Assembly (NCBI GenBank): GCA_011799875.1
Contig: JAAAXO010000361.1
Span: 62,001 to 126,000, forward strand
From: Thinopyrum elongatum
Lineage: Eukaryota > Streptophyta > Magnoliopsida > Poales > Poaceae
Length of the DNA stretch: 64,000 nt
Direction: 5' to 3'
The notes beneath the pieces were generated by a model. It made no database searches and had not been told where the DNA came from. It saw only the letters and a list, made by a program, of their open reading frames with translations. Below, piece by piece: positions 1 to 12,060 of the stretch. The first letter of the stretch is position 1; every line of letters begins with the position of its first letter. Made by a program: the position numbers and the translations under genes.

Positions 1-576
1 TAAACAAAACCCAAAGTCTAAACGGTGCCCTAAGGGCTGTATATATGGAGGAAGAGGGGGGGATTTCGTGGCCCTTGAAGGAGGGGTCCGAAACCAACCC
101 TATCCCTTGTTTCCCCACACATACGGACTCTAAAAACAGCCTATACTCAAGTATTTCGAAATTACATGGGCCTGGCCCAATAATAAGGTGACGCAGCACC
201 TATAATAGCCTCTGGACGAAATTTATGAAGTGGCACCTTGTATATTTCGTCCAAGGCTTCCTGCACTCATTATGGTGGCTTCAAAGTCCTGAAATCATCA
301 CTTGTAACTCCGTTCTTGTTCCCCTTGCGCATGCCATCATCTCCATGCTTGAACTTGCTCCAAGGTTCCTCTTTCTTGTCCAAGCTAGGCCCTTCATTTG
401 TAAGCAAAACAAATGTATCCAATTTAGGCAGCATCATATTCTCATGAACATTAGAATCATTACCAAGAAACGAAAGTACCTGATAATTTAATTGGCGTGC
501 GCGAGCTCTAGTAATTGGTCCAGTATGTATAGCAGCAGGGGCTGTGGGTGTAACAATGGTATTGATGTCCTCATCA
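1..576 (-). repeat. Cereba-type LTR (type A), cut by window start
   Basis: Reads on the minus strand from TGATGAGGAC at 576 down to the window edge. It matches the other 922-bp type A LTRs, including the coding tail after gag-pol and the TATATA promoter. Its outer 5' end abuts a plus-strand Quinta gag at CTCGT, so it is either a solo LTR or the 5' LTR of a minus-strand element inserted there. The other flank lies outside the window. Confidence 0.9.
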
Positions 577-1601
577 CTCGTGGCATGATTAAAAAACTAC
601 AACATTTAAAACAAGGTAGTGACACCGTAACAAAATATTATGATGATTTACAAACTACCTTGTTGCACTCATTTTTAGAAGAAAGTGAAGAAGATTTTAT
701 GGATAGATTTTGGGGAGGATTAAACCGTGATATTCAAGAGATACTAATTCATGAAGAGTGTTATCCTATGGACCATTTGTTTAGTCTTGCTTGCAAAGCT
801 GAACAGGAAATAAAACGACGTGTTGCCCACAAGGAGAACAAGCGCACGGTGCACATTCCAAGTGTTGATACAGATGTTTCTTCAACTACTAGGCGTACTA
901 TGACAACCACATCCGTTGTTGCGATGACTACATCATCTCCACCATGTGACACATCACCACCGAGAGTGCCTACATCATCTGAGTTGATCATAAGAGGTAA
1001 TGACAAAGGTACATATTTTCCACTTTCACATGAGAATGATGCATGCCTAGTTAACTTGAATACATCATGTGTTGAGTTACCTATTGATTTGAATATTTTA
1101 GGGAATCGTGTTACTGTCATGAATGCATCATGTGATCAAACAGCTGAAATACCAGCAATTTTGAGTGCACCCATTGAATTAACTGTTGATGCAAAAGAAC
1201 CAATGTTTAATCATTTTGATATGACCTCTAATATTGGTGATGATTCTGTGTCAAATGACTTATTGCATGTTTGCTTATTTAAGCATGTTGTAGCATGTAA
1301 ATTTGATGCAAGTAAGGTTTATTCACCAATGTTGGGATGGTTTAATGATGAACATTGTTAATCTTTTGATATGAACAAGAGCTTCACTTATATGTGCAAA
1401 CTGAGTTGCAATATTTTCATGCCTTCTACATCTTATGAACTATGAAAGTTACTCATGTATACATGTGTCATATGTGCAAAAACCAAAGGAAGTAAAAATG
1501 GGTGACATATACATATACAACATGTACACCTTGTCTCTTTTGTTACCCACATTTCAGATTAAGCAACGCCGAGGACGGCTTTGTTTTCAAGAAGGGGAGG
1601 A
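577..1601 (+). pseudogene. Quinta-type gag, 3' part (Qui-a)
   Basis: Begins in mid-gag (TRGMIKKLQHLKQG...) directly at the end of the preceding LTR and runs to the polypurine tract GAAGGGGAGGA before the 3' LTR. The intact homologue at 23553-25580 shows what is missing: the start codon, 5' leader and first part of the gag domain. A CAA to TAA stop interrupts the frame near 1359, and the following spacer region is shortened relative to that copy. The fragment encodes the end of a retrotransposon Gag and its acidic spacer, with no zinc knuckle and no pol. It is a dead remnant. Confidence 0.85.
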
Positions 1602-1662
1602 TGATGAGGACATGACTACCTTGGATACGACCAAAAATATTGCATACATGTATATTTGTGAG

Positions 1663-1751
1663 GTGATTTCTAATGCAAACTATGCAATAATTTATTTGTG
1701 TCATCCACGACAAAAATACTTCACAAACTTTTGTGCCATGTCTAATTGCAG
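1663..1751 (+). other. 89-bp intron-like segment in Quinta U3
   Basis: Bounded as GAG|GTGATT...TTGCAG|GTGTATGG. The LTRs at 21253, 46637 and 50374 are joined exactly GAG|GTGTATGG, without it. The segment is AT-rich with a T-rich stretch before TTGCAG. Both borders also carry AGGTG, so a slippage deletion is the alternative to splicing. Confidence 0.6.
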
Positions 1752-2201
1752 GTGTATGGGACATTTGTACAATTCACATATGAAGATAAGGGAAAAAGAG
1801 AAGTTTAGGTGCTGTTCAAAAAGTCCTCTCACGTCACTTTTGGGCCAAGAGAAGATAGAGTCCAAGTCTCTCACGTTCTGGATTCAGATTCAGACTGCAC
1901 AGACATACCTGACTCAAAATGCCAAGTACTTTTTCATACGGACTCCGAATTGGGTGATTCTTTTTTTGTTGGAAAGTAGATTTTGTGCTCTTTCCAACCC
2001 AATTGGATTCACCTTAAAATTCGTCCGGAGCGTTGAGTTATCAATGAAACAATCTGACACTGCAGCAGAATCCGAGTCAAACTATAAGTCCAAAGGTGTT
2101 GCATCACCTCCACTTGGGCCCATGAGCCTTGTACGACCTAGGGTTAGTTTTAGGCTGTCTTGGGACGTCCTCCCACCTCCTTGGCCGCCACCCCTTACTC
2201 C

Positions 2202-2208
2202 TATATAA
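2202..2208 (+). promoter_or_regulatory. TATA box of the Quinta LTR
   Basis: TATATAA sits 32 nt before the TTGGG that marks the start of sequence shared with type A LTRs, so transcription, and the R region, probably begin near 2234. Confidence 0.65.
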
Positions 2209-2583
2209 GTAGATCCATCTAGTAGTTTTTTCCTTGGGATTTGTTTAGTTAAAAGTTAGCCATTGCAACTTCGTGTACTTCGTTTGTGTCCAACGACCAG
2301 ACCAAGACCGCTTTCGGATCCCCACCATTATCAATACTTCATCTATATTCGCAATATTCAGATTGCATTATCATATTCTTGCTTGTTCTTCGATTGCGTG
2401 CAGGAATAGACATTCATGGTCAGGCTGATCGTGCTTCCAGCATCGTCTGTAACCTCAGGAGATTGATTTAGCGATTGCTAAGGCGCAACGTCGTGCACAT
2501 TTGTAGTCGGATCGTCAAAGTCGGCTCCGCTAAATCGATAGTTACCATCTCATCGAAAGATCGGGACACCCTCGCCTCTATCA

Positions 2584-3472
2584 ACACATGAGAGCATGCC
2601 ACACATCCTATGTGAGGTTGAGAGCCATTTGAGTGACTCCACCAACCATATGAGTGAGAGCATCTTACCGGGAGTGAGTGAGCCACAACACTTAGTGAGT
2701 GAGGTAGTTGATAGGGCATGTGAGGCCACTTCGATTTCTAACGACTTAACCTCTACCTCTATTGTGTCTTCTCATTTGGTGCTAGGTCCCATATATGATG
2801 ACGCACCGATTCGCGACGACTACGTCCTTCTTTTGGACAAGACGATGGCCATGGTGGAATATGATGCACCCCCACATGGTTCCATCACGATGAAGATGAC
2901 CACCATTTGGTCTTTACCACCTCACCTACACCACTTGAGTGGAATGACGAAGGTAACATAGGTGAAGGTGATGCTCTTGTCCCACTAGTGGACTATCTTG
3001 AGATTGATTGCTTGCATGATGTTGATCAACCTATTACCATGCTTCATGCTAGTGAGACTTCCCCATGTGATGATTTACCTATTTATGATGAGTATGATGA
3101 TTCTCATGTGGAGTCTATTAGTTGTGATGCTATGTTACATAGGATTTCTTGTGACAATTCTTTAGGTCACATCATGTTTGATAATCCGCTTGACTTGTCA
3201 TATGCTATGCATGAGATCAACCATATGTCATATTTGCAATCTCTTCGTAGTAACTATGCATATGCCATTAAAATAAACCCAATTTGCACTTATGGCATAG
3301 ATGACAAGCCCATGGTTATTGGCATTTGTTTTTCTTGTAATGATATTGATATGCTCCCTTTGCATCATTTATCTCATATGCCATGTCATGACCACCTACC
3401 TTCGGATATGCATTGTTTTGGGTGTTGCCCATATTCTTCATATGATGTTTCCAATATTGCTCATGAGGAGAC
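2584..3472 (+). other. Unidentified retroelement remnant X between two centromeric LTRs
   Basis: About 0.9 kb unlike either centromeric family. Two overlapping open stretches in different frames (about 2596-2961 and 2907 to the edge) suggest one frameshifted coding region. The predicted protein is rich in Asp, His, Met, Cys and Ser, with short repeated phrases such as SHMPCHDH and CFGCCPYSS. That composition resembles the variable spacer regions of grass gypsy elements, but I recognise no domain. It is cut at both sides by LTR ends (flanks ACACA and GAGAC) and is probably the older target of both insertions. Confidence 0.4.
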
Positions 3473-4393
3473 TGATAGAGGCGAGGGTGTCCCGATCTTT
3501 CGATGAGATGATAGCTATCGTTTTTGGTGTAGTAGACTTTGACGATCCGACTACGAACGTGCGAGGACGTCGCGCCTTAGCAATCGCTAAACCAACTCCG
3601 AGAGGTTATTGACCACGCCGGAGCACAATCAACCTGACCACGAGGGTCTATCTCCTGCAAGCAAACGAAGAACAAGCAAGAAACTAAGATTTGCAATCTG
3701 GATATTGCGAATATAAGATGAAAGCTTTATTGATCAAGGTGGGGTTCTGTGACGTCTTGGTCTGGTCGTTGAACAGAAACGAAGTACGCGAAGTTGCAGC
3801 TATGGCGAACTTTTAATCTAAACAAAAACCAAAGTCTAAACGGTGCCCTAAGGGCTGTATATATGGAGGAAGAGGGGGGGATTTCGTGGCCCTTGAAGGA
3901 GGGGTCCGAAACCAACCCTATCTCTTGTTTCCCCACACATACGGACTCTAAAAACAGCCTATACTCAAGTATTTCGAAATTACATGGGCCTGGCCCAAAA
4001 ATAAGGTGGCGTAGCACCTAAAATAAGCTATGGACGAAATTTATGAAGGGGCATCTTGTATATTTCGTCCATGTCCTTGTAGGTCATCACGGAGGCTTCA
4101 AAGTGCTTAAATATGCACTAGAAACGCCATTCTGGATCCCTTCACGCACGCCTTCATCTCCATGCTTGATCCTGCTCCAGTGTTCATCCCTCTTGTCCAT
4201 GCTAGGCCCTTCATTAGTAATCAATACAAATGTATCCAATTTAGGAAGCATCATATTCTCATGAACATTAGAATCATTACCAAGAAACGAAAGTACCTGA
4301 TAATTTAATTGGCGTGCGCGAGCTCTAGTAATTGGTCCAGTATATGTAGCAGTAGGAGCTGTGGGTGTAACAACGGTATTGATGTCCTCATCA
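3473..4393 (-). repeat. Cereba-type LTR, 3' LTR of Cer-a
   Basis: 921 bp with the PPT complement (TCCTCCCCTTCTT) directly beside its 5' end, so it is the 3' LTR of the minus-strand element. Its first 307 bp encode the end of gag-pol. It differs from the other type A LTRs in many positions (for example YTGPITRAR and [15 protein letters not shown] in the coding tail), so it belongs to a separate subgroup. The outer flank is GAGAC, and no matching duplication is found in the window. Confidence 0.92.
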
Positions 4394-7300
4394 TCCTCCC
4401 CTTCTTGAAATGAAGCCGTCCTCGACGGAAGCTCATTTTCCTCACCCAAATAAGGCTTCAAATCTGCAATGTTAAAAGTGGGACTAACCCCAAAATCTGC
4501 AGGCAGCTCAAGTTTGTATGCATTATCATTTATTTTCTCTAACACCTTAAAAGGACCATCAGCACGTGGCATTAGCTTTGACTTGCGCAAATCCGGAAAC
4601 CTATCCTTACGCAAATGTAACCAAACAAGATCTCCAGGTGCAAAGACAACATGTTTTCTACCCTTATCTCCAGCAAGTTTATATTTAGCATTCATGCGCT
4701 CAATATTTTCCTTAGTTAACTCATGCATTTTTAAGATCAATTCAGCATGTTGTTTAGCATCAAAATTAACCTTCTCCGAAGATGGAAGAGGCAACAAATC
4801 AATGGGTGCACGAGGTAGGAAACCATACACAATTTCAAAAGGGCACATCTTAGTAGTAGAATGCAAGGAACGATTATAAGCAAATTCAATATGAGGCAGG
4901 CATTCTTCCCACATTTTCTTATTATTCTTCAAAACAGCCCTAAGCATAGTAGACAATGTTCTATTGACTACTTCAGATTGTCCATCAGTTTGGGGGTGAC
5001 AAGTAGTACTAAAAAGCAGTTTAGTCCCCAACTTAGCCCATAAACATCTCCAAAAGTGGCTAAGAAATTTAGTATCACGATCTGAAACAATAGTATTTGG
5101 CACACCATGCAAGCGAATAATTTCACGAAAGAACAAATCATCAACATTAGCAGCATCATCGCTTTTATGACATGGTATAAAGTGTGCCATTTTTGAGAAC
5201 CTATCCACGATAACAAATATGCTATCCCTCCCCTTCTTTGTTCGAGGTAAACCTAAAACAAAGTCCATAGATATATCCTCCCAAGGAACGCTAGGTACAG
5301 GCAAAGGCATATATAAACCATGAGGATTGAGTCGTGACTTAGCTTTTTGACATGTAGTGCAGCGAGCAACAAAACGCTCAACATCCCGTCTCATCTTTGG
5401 CCAAAAGAAATGTGTAGCAAGTATATCCTCCGTCTTCTTCACGCCAAAGTGTCCCATTAATCCTCCTCCATGCGCCTCCTGCAACAATAAAATACGAACA
5501 GAGCTAGCTGGAATGCATAGCTTGTTAGCACGAAACACAAATCCATCATTAACGACGAACTTGTTCCATGTTCTCCCTTCCTTACAATTCTGCAATACAT
5601 CTTTAAATTCAGCATCATGCGCATATTGATCTTTGATGGTCTCCAAACCAAATATTTTAAAGTCAAGTTGTGAAAGCATCATATAACGACGAGACAAAGC
5701 ATCAGCAATAACATTTTCTTTACCCTTCTTGTGTTTAATGACATAAGGGAAAGTCTCAATAAATTCAACCCATTTAGCATGTCTACGGTTCAGTTTTGCT
5801 TGACTTTTAATGTGTTTCAAAGATTCATGATCAGAATGTATAACAAATTCTTTGGGCCATAAATAATGTTGCCATGTTTCTAAGGTCTGAACAAGAGCAT
5901 ATAATTCTTTATCATAAGTAGAATAGTTCAGACTAGGCCCACTCAGTTTTTCAGAAAAGTATGCAACAGGTTTGCCATCTTGTAATAACACACCTCCTAA
6001 TCCAATTCCACTAGCATCACATTCAAGCTCAAAAGTCTTATTAAAATCAGGAAGTTGGAGTAAAGGAGCATGTGTTAACTTATCTTTCAACACCATGAAG
6101 GCTTCTTCCTGTGCGGTACCCCAAACAAAAGGCACATCCTTCTTTGTAAGCTCGTTGAGAGGTGCAGTAATGGTACTGAAATCTCTCACAAAACGCCTAT
6201 AGAAACCAGTGAGGCCAAGGAAACTCCTCACTTGTGTGACCGTTTTGGGCTGCGGCCAACTCTCAATAGCTTCAATCTTGGCTTTATCAACTTCAATTCC
6301 CTGTGGAGTAACAACATAGCCAAGAAAAGATACTCGGTCGGTGCAAAAGGTGCACTTCCCAAGGTTACCAAACAAACGTGCATCACGTAGAGCAATAAAA
6401 ACAGCACGTAAATGTTCCAAATGTTCCTCCAAAGATCTGCTATAAATCAATATATCATCAAAGTAAACTACCACAAATCGTCCAATGAAAGCACGTAAAA
6501 CTTTGTTCATTAATCTCATGAAAGTACTAGGTGCATTAGTTAACCCAAAAGGCATGACTAACCACTCATATAAACCGAACTTAGTTTTAAATGCTGTTTT
6601 CCATTCATCTCCCAATTTCATACGAATTTGATGGTATCCACTACGCAAATCAACTTTGGAGAATATTGTAGAGCCACTCAATTCATCAAGCATATCATCT
6701 AGCCTAGGAATAGGATGACGATAACGAATAGTAATATTATTAATGCCTCTACAATAAACACACATACGCGACGTACCATCCTTTTTTGGCACTAGTATAA
6801 TAGGAACAACACAAGGACTAAGAGATTCGCGTATATAACCTTTGTCGAGCAGCTCCTGTACTTGACGCATAATCTCCTTCGTCTCCTCTGGATTGGTACG
6901 GTATGGCGCACGGTTTGGCAAGGAAGCACCGGGAATTAAGTCAATCTGATGCTCAATCCCGCGAATAGGTGGTAATCCCGGTGGCACGTCTTGTGGAAAG
7001 ACGTCAGCGAACTCCTGCAAAATGTTAGTGACAGCAGGAGGCAAAGAGGAAGGCACGTCCTCGAATGAAAATAATGCCTCTTTGCACACAAAAGCATAGC
7101 AAACAGATTTGCTTAAATCTAGATCATCAATATCAGATTTGTTGGCAAGTAAACACGCATTTTTCAATTTAATTTCAGAAGCAACACTAGATGGTTTATT
7201 ATTAATCATCATTTGTTGCTCAAATTCTTTTGCCACAATCTGATTTTCACTCTTATTTTTCTCCTGTTTTGCTTTACTAGCTCTATTAATATCATCTTTC

Positions 7301-9186
7301 AAAATAGAATCAGGAGTCATAGGAAGCAAAGTAATATGTTTATCCTTATGAACAAGAGTATACTGATTGTTTCTACCATGGTGTACATAATTTTTATCAA
7401 ATTGCCATGGTCTACCAAGTAATAAGGAACATGCTTGCATGGGTACCACATCACAATCAACATAATTAGCATATGTAGAGATACTAAAATGCACACGAAC
7501 AGTACGTGTTACCTTAACCTTGCCGCTGTTGTTGAACCATTGGATATAGTAAGGATGTGGATGTGGTCTTGTGGTGAGAGATAGCTTCTCCACCATCTCC
7601 ATGCTAGCCAAGTTGTTGTAGCTCCCTCCATCTATGATGACGCGAACAGAACGTTCCTTCACAACTCCCTTTGTATGGAACAAATTATGCCTCTGATTTT
7701 GCTCAGCTTGTGTGACCTGCACACTCAAAACACGTTGAGGAACTAAACATTCATACCTGTCAGCGTCTTCAGGAGCCATGTATTGCGTCTCATGATCAGA
7801 ATCATCTCCACCGTGTTCTTCACTTGTAATAAGAGCCAAAGTCTCCTCATCATAGTCATTAGCGGACTCATACCCACCATCCTCAGTAGCAATCATAACA
7901 CGTGGAGATTGGCATTCTCTGGCATAATGACCTCTTCCCTTACAACGACGACAAATAATATCATGTGTGTGCCCTGTTGATGCCATAGATGAAGAAGAGC
8001 TCTGGGCAGGCCCAGAAGGTGTACTCTTGGCAGATGGTGGTGGTGGTGCCTGTTTTCTTGTATCTCGGTTGGAGTTGGCGGCTGAAGTCAGTAGTGCTGC
8101 AGTAGGACGTGTGGGAGTAGAGGAGGCATGCGGTGTCCATGATGAAGATCGACCTGCAGAAAAATTAGTTCGCGCCAATGCCTGTCGATCCTGCACTTCA
8201 CGTTCAGCTTTACATGCAAGATGGAATAAACAAGTGATATTATTATACTCCTTATACTCTAGAATAGTCTGAATCTCTCTATTTAATCCACCCATGAAAC
8301 GTGCAAGCATAGCTTCATTCTCCTCAACAATACCACATCTAATCATGCCAGTTTGTAATTCCTGATAATATTCTTCTACAGAATTTTTTCCTTGTCTTAA
8401 GCGCTGCAATTTTTGAAGTAATTCACGTTGATAATATGGTGGAACCCAACGAGTACGCATAGCAGTTTTCAAAGCAGCCCAAGTAGCTGGAATAGGATAT
8501 AATCTACAATGTTCAGACCACCATACACATGCAAAACTAGTAAAAGCACAAACAGCAGCAGCAACACGTCTCTCCTCGGGATATTGTAAACATGTAAAAC
8601 GTTGTTCAGTTTCTAACTCCCAAGTAAGATATATATCAGGAACATATCTACCCTCAAATGGTGGAATATTCAATTTCAGTTTAGGAATATGGTCATGATC
8701 TCGTACCTGACGTTGTAATGCAGCCCTACCATTGCGATTATTGGCATGTGGACGACCTGGTGCTGGTACGTAGTTCTGATTTTGATCAACCTCATCCTCG
8801 TAATCGCCCGCATAATCGTCCTCCTCAGCGGAAACAGGAGCCATAGAAGCATCAACAGTAGGTGCAGCGGCACCAGAAGTTTGACCAGGCTCAAGGAGAA
8901 CGCGCTGTGCTCGTCCCACTTGATTTGGAAGGCGACGTTGTTGTTGTTGTAGAGGTGCGACAGGTGCAGCCGGCGGTGGTTGTGGAAGACGCGCGAGCAA
9001 TTCATTAAACTTGTTATCGAGCTTTGTTTCGAACGTCTTCTCAATTCCATCTATCTTCTCCATGGCCTCTTCAAATCTATTTAGCACATCTTGCACCTGT
9101 CCACTCATCATTTGCTGAAATTTATCATGTAGCTGTTTGTTCGTCATGTTCTCCCAATCAGTCTCATCGGCTTGTGATCCTGCCAT
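4087..9186 (-). CDS. Cereba/CRM-type gag-pol polyprotein (Cer-a), uninterrupted
   Basis: 1699 residues in one frame from ATGGCAGG. Order: coiled N-terminus and proline-rich linker; gag core ([18 protein letters not shown]) about 190-350; CCHC zinc knuckle [14 protein letters not shown] near 411; aspartic protease motif DGGS near 517; reverse transcriptase with [10 protein letters not shown] and YFDDILIYS (near 906); RNase H from ECDASG near 1052; integrase HHCC zinc domain about 1235-1282 and the D, D, E motifs near 1303, 1366 and 1405; then the CR tail ITRARARQL near 1615. The last 102 codons lie inside the 3' LTR, as in grass CRM elements, where this tail replaces a chromodomain. It is the only copy here with no stop or frameshift. 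One substitution stands out: CVYCRG, where other copies have CVDCRG. Translation of the pol part from one frame needs no frameshift, and cleavage by its own protease is expected. The element lacks its 5' LTR, so transposition from this locus is unlikely. Confidence 0.9.
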   Translation of the reverse strand: MAGSQADETDWENMTNKQLHDKFQQMMSGQVQDVLNRFEEAMEKIDGIEKTFETKLDNKFNELLARLPQPPPAAPVAPLQQQQRRLPNQVGRAQRVLLEPGQTSGAAAPTVDASMAPVSAEEDDYAGDYEDEVDQNQNYVPAPGRPHANNRNGRAALQRQVRDHDHIPKLKLNIPPFEGRYVPDIYLTWELETEQRFTCLQYPEERRVAAAVCAFTSFACVWWSEHCRLYPIPATWAALKTAMRTRWVPPYYQRELLQKLQRLRQGKNSVEEYYQELQTGMIRCGIVEENEAMLARFMGGLNREIQTILEYKEYNNITCLFHLACKAEREVQDRQALARTNFSAGRSSSWTPHASSTPTRPTAALLTSAANSNRDTRKQAPPPPSAKSTPSGPAQSSSSSMASTGHTHDIICRRCKGRGHYARECQSPRVMIATEDGGYESANDYDEETLALITSEEHGGDDSDHETQYMAPEDADRYECLVPQRVLSVQVTQAEQNQRHNLFHTKGVVKERSVRVIIDGGSYNNLASMEMVEKLSLTTRPHPHPYYIQWFNNSGKVKVTRTVRVHFSISTYANYVDCDVVPMQACSLLLGRPWQFDKNYVHHGRNNQYTLVHKDKHITLLPMTPDSILKDDINRASKAKQEKNKSENQIVAKEFEQQMMINNKPSSVASEIKLKNACLLANKSDIDDLDLSKSVCYAFVCKEALFSFEDVPSSLPPAVTNILQEFADVFPQDVPPGLPPIRGIEHQIDLIPGASLPNRAPYRTNPEETKEIMRQVQELLDKGYIRESLSPCVVPIILVPKKDGTSRMCVYCRGINNITIRYRHPIPRLDDMLDELSGSTIFSKVDLRSGYHQIRMKLGDEWKTAFKTKFGLYEWLVMPFGLTNAPSTFMRLMNKVLRAFIGRFVVVYFDDILIYSRSLEEHLEHLRAVFIALRDARLFGNLGKCTFCTDRVSFLGYVVTPQGIEVDKAKIEAIESWPQPKTVTQVRSFLGLTGFYRRFVRDFSTITAPLNELTKKDVPFVWGTAQEEAFMVLKDKLTHAPLLQLPDFNKTFELECDASGIGLGGVLLQDGKPVAYFSEKLSGPSLNYSTYDKELYALVQTLETWQHYLWPKEFVIHSDHESLKHIKSQAKLNRRHAKWVEFIETFPYVIKHKKGKENVIADALSRRYMMLSQLDFKIFGLETIKDQYAHDAEFKDVLQNCKEGRTWNKFVVNDGFVFRANKLCIPASSVRILLLQEAHGGGLMGHFGVKKTEDILATHFFWPKMRRDVERFVARCTTCQKAKSRLNPHGLYMPLPVPSVPWEDISMDFVLGLPRTKKGRDSIFVIVDRFSKMAHFIPCHKSDDAANVDDLFFREIIRLHGVPNTIVSDRDTKFLSHFWRCLWAKLGTKLLFSTTCHPQTDGQSEVVNRTLSTMLRAVLKNNKKMWEECLPHIEFAYNRSLHSTTKMCPFEIVYGFLPRAPIDLLPLPSSEKVNFDAKQHAELILKMHELTKENIERMNAKYKLAGDKGRKHVVFAPGDLVWLHLRKDRFPDLRKSKLMPRADGPFKVLEKINDNAYKLELPADFGVSPTFNIADLKPYLGEENELPSRTASFQEGEDDEDINTVVTPTAPTATYTGPITRARARQLNYQVLSFLGNDSNVHENMMLPKLDTFVLITNEGPSMDKRDEHWSRIKHGDEGVREGIQNGVSSAYLSTLKPP
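4394..4406 (-). other. Polypurine tract of Cer-a
   Basis: Reads AAGAAGGGGAGGA on the minus strand, immediately before the LTR start. This is the expected plus-strand DNA primer site. It lies inside the open reading frame and is translated as part of QEGEDDED. Confidence 0.85.
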
Positions 9187-9644
9187 GGTTAGCAGCAATA
9201 GAAACACACAAGAATATGATCCTACAGACTACTAGGAAGTGGTGGTGGTGGTGTATCACAAATCCGTCAAGCGAATCTCAAATGCTTACCAGTTCTTACC
9301 GAGCAGCAGGTGGTGATCGGCCACCGTTGTAGTCAAAACTCTCAAAGATTGGACAGAGCGATTGCCAGGTGGTGTCAAACGCACGACGTAGATGTATGTG
9401 GAGCAGGGAAGGCTTCTGATATGGTAGCAAAAATGTCAGCAATAATCAATTCAGAGATGCAAAATTGAATAAACGCTCAACGACGGTACTGTGCTGGTCC
9501 TAGGCTAGACCGTACTAGAGACGCGAGCCTAGAACACTAACAAAATCACGGCGCGGCACATAAACAAGGGAAGAGCACACTCTAAAAAAAAATTCATTTT
9601 TTTTGCTCTCCTTTTTTTTAATAAAAAATCACTATAATGGCGAG
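9187..9644 (-). other. 5' leader of Cer-a, truncated
   Basis: Untranslated leader upstream of gag, with no gene. It is similar to the leader of the copy at 40093-41161, including the TAGTAGTCTGTAGG and CCTAGGACCAGCAC regions and a long A/T run near 9580-9620. It breaks at ...ATGGCGAG directly against the next LTR end, so the primer site and 5' LTR are absent. Confidence 0.8.
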
Positions 9645-10304
9645 TGATAGAGGCGAGGGTGTGCCGATCTTTCGATGAGATGATAGCTATCGTTTTTGGT
9701 GGAGTAGACTTTGACGATCCGACTACGAACGTGCGAGGACGTCGCGCCTTAGCAATCGCTAAACCAACTCCGAGAGGTTATTGACCACGCCGGAGCACAA
9801 TCAACCTGACCACGAGGGTCTATCTCCTGCAAGCAAACGAAGAACAAGCAAGAAACTAAGATTTGCAATCTGGATATTGCGAATATAAGATGAAAGCTTT
9901 ATTGATCAAGGTGGGGTTCTGTGACGTCTTGGTCTGGTCGTTGAACAGAAACGAAGTACGCGAAGTTGCAGCTATGGCGAACTTTTAATCTAAACAAAAC
10001 CCAAAATCTAAACGGTGCCCTAAGGGCTGTATATATGGAGGAAGAGGAGGGGATTTCGTGGCCCTTGAAGGAGGGGTCCGAAACCAACCCTATCTCTTGT
10101 TTCCCCACACATACGGACTCTAAAAACAGCCTATACTCAAGTATTTCGAAATTACATGGGCCTGGCCCAATAATAAGGTGACGCAGCACCTATAATAGCC
10201 TCTGGACGAAATTTATGAAGTGACATCTTGTATATTTCGTCCAAGGCTTCCTACACTCATTATGGTGGCTTCAAAGTCCTGAAATCATCACTTGTAACTC
10301 CGTT
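9645..10304 (-). repeat. Cereba-type LTR, 5' part deleted (3' LTR of Cer-b)
   Basis: Starts with the exact LTR terminus TGATAGAGG and follows type A through U5, R and part of U3. It then breaks at about 10304 (ACTCCGTT) and joins protease-region sequence. The start of U3 and the whole RT-integrase part of the element have been lost in one deletion; T-rich microhomology at the joint suggests illegitimate recombination or template switching. Confidence 0.88.
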
Positions 10305-12060
10305 TTTTATCAAACTGCCATGGTCTACCAAGTAATAATGAACATGCTTGCATGGGTACCACATCACAATCAACATAATCAGCATATGTAGAGATACTAA
10401 AATGCACACGAACAGTACGTGTTACCTTAACCTTGCCGCTGTTGTTGAACCATTGGATATAGTAAGGATGTGGATGTGGTCTTGTGGTGAGAGATAGCTT
10501 CTCCACCATCTCCGTGCTAGCCAAGTTGTTGCAGCTCCCTCCATCTATGATGACGCGAACAGAATGTTCCTTCACAACTCCCTTTGTATGGAACAAATTA
10601 TGCCTCCGATTTTGCTCAGCTTGTGTGACCTGCACACTCAAAACACGTTGAGCAACTAAACATTCATACCTGTCAGCGTCTTCAGGAGCCATGTATTGCG
10701 TCTCATGATCAGAATCATCTCCACCGTGTTCTTCACTTGTAATAAGAGCCAAAGTCTCCTCATCATAGTCACTAGCGGACTCATACCCACCATCCTCAGT
10801 AGCAATCATAACACGCGGAGATTGGCATTCTCTCGCATAATGACCTCTTCCCTTACAACGACGACAAATAATATCATGTGTGTGCCCTGTTGATGCCATA
10901 GATGAAGAAGAGCTCTGGGCAGGCCCAGAAGGTGTACTCTTGGCAGATGGTGGTGGTGGTGCCTGTTTTCTTGTATCTCGATTGGAATTGGCGGCTGAAG
11001 TCAGTGGTGCCGTAGTAGGACGTGTGGGAGTAGAGGAGGCACGCGGTGTCCATGATGAAGATCGACCTGCAGAAAAATTAGTTCACGCCAATGCCTGTCG
11101 ATCCTGCACTTCACGTTCAGCTTTACAAGCAAGATGGAATAAACGAGTGATATTATTATACTCCTTATACTCTAGAATGGTCTGAATCTCTCTATTTAAT
11201 CCACCCATGAAACGTGCAGGCATAGCTTCATTCTCCTCAACAATACCACATCTAATCATGCCAGTTTGTAATTCCTGATAATATTCTTCTACAGAATTTT
11301 TTCCTTGTCTTAAGCGCTGCAATTTTTGAAGTAATTCACGTTGATAATATGGTGGAACCCAACGAGTACGCATAGCAGTTTTCAAAGCAGCCCACGTAGC
11401 TGGAATAGGATATAATCTACAATGTTCAGACCACCATACACATGCAAAACTAGTGAAAGCACAAACAGCAGCAGCAACACGTCGTTCCTCGGGATATTGT
11501 AAACATGTAAAACGTTGTTCAGTTTCTAACTCCCAAGTAAGATATATATCAGGAACATATCTACCCTCGAATGGTGGAATATTCAATATTAATTTAGGAA
11601 GATGGTCATGATCTCGTACCTGAAGTGGTGGTGCAGACCTACCATTGCGATGATTTTGATCAACCTCATCCTCATAATCGCCCGCGTAATCATCCTCCTC
11701 CTCGGCACCAGCAGCAGCAGGAGCAGGAGCCAAAGAAGCATCAACAGTAGGTACAGCAGCACCAGAAGTTTGGCCATCCTCAAGAGGAACACGCTTCGCT
11801 CGTCCGAACTGATTTGGAAGGGGGCGTTGTTGTTGTCGTTGCAGAGGTGCGACAGGTGCAGCCGGTGGTGGTTGGGGAAGACGCGTGAGCAATTCATTAA
11901 ACTTGTTATCCAGCTTTGTCTCGAACGACTTCTCCATGGCCTCTTCAAATCTGTTTAGCACATCTCCCACCTGGCCACTCATCATTTGCTGAAATTTATC
12001 ATGCAACTCCTTGTTCGTCATGTTCTCCCAGTCAATCTCGTCGGCTTGTGATCCTGCCAT
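10305..12060 (-). pseudogene. Cereba-type gag and start of protease (Cer-b), defective
   Basis: Encodes Gag from [11 protein letters not shown], the CCHC knuckle ([14 protein letters not shown]), the protease motif DGGSCNN and the sequence up to GRPWQFDK. There it runs out of frame into the LTR remnant. Defects: a stop (CGA to TGA) at 11083-11085 splits gag, and short in-frame deletions remove KIDGM and part of the proline-rich linker. RT, RNase H and integrase are absent. It belongs to the MTNKELHDK subgroup. Confidence 0.88.

Larger units (their letters stand above)
1602..2583 (+). repeat. Quinta-type LTR (type B), 3' LTR, segment-containing form
   Basis: 982 bp from TGATGAGGACATGACTACC to CCTCTATCA, preceded by the PPT, so it is the 3' LTR of Qui-a. 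U3 carries a TATATAA box. R-U5 is of the B kind (GGGATTTGTTTAGTT) and lacks the AATAAA found in type A. It includes the 89-bp GT...AG segment missing from other copies. The right flank ACACA lies in unidentified sequence. Confidence 0.9.
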
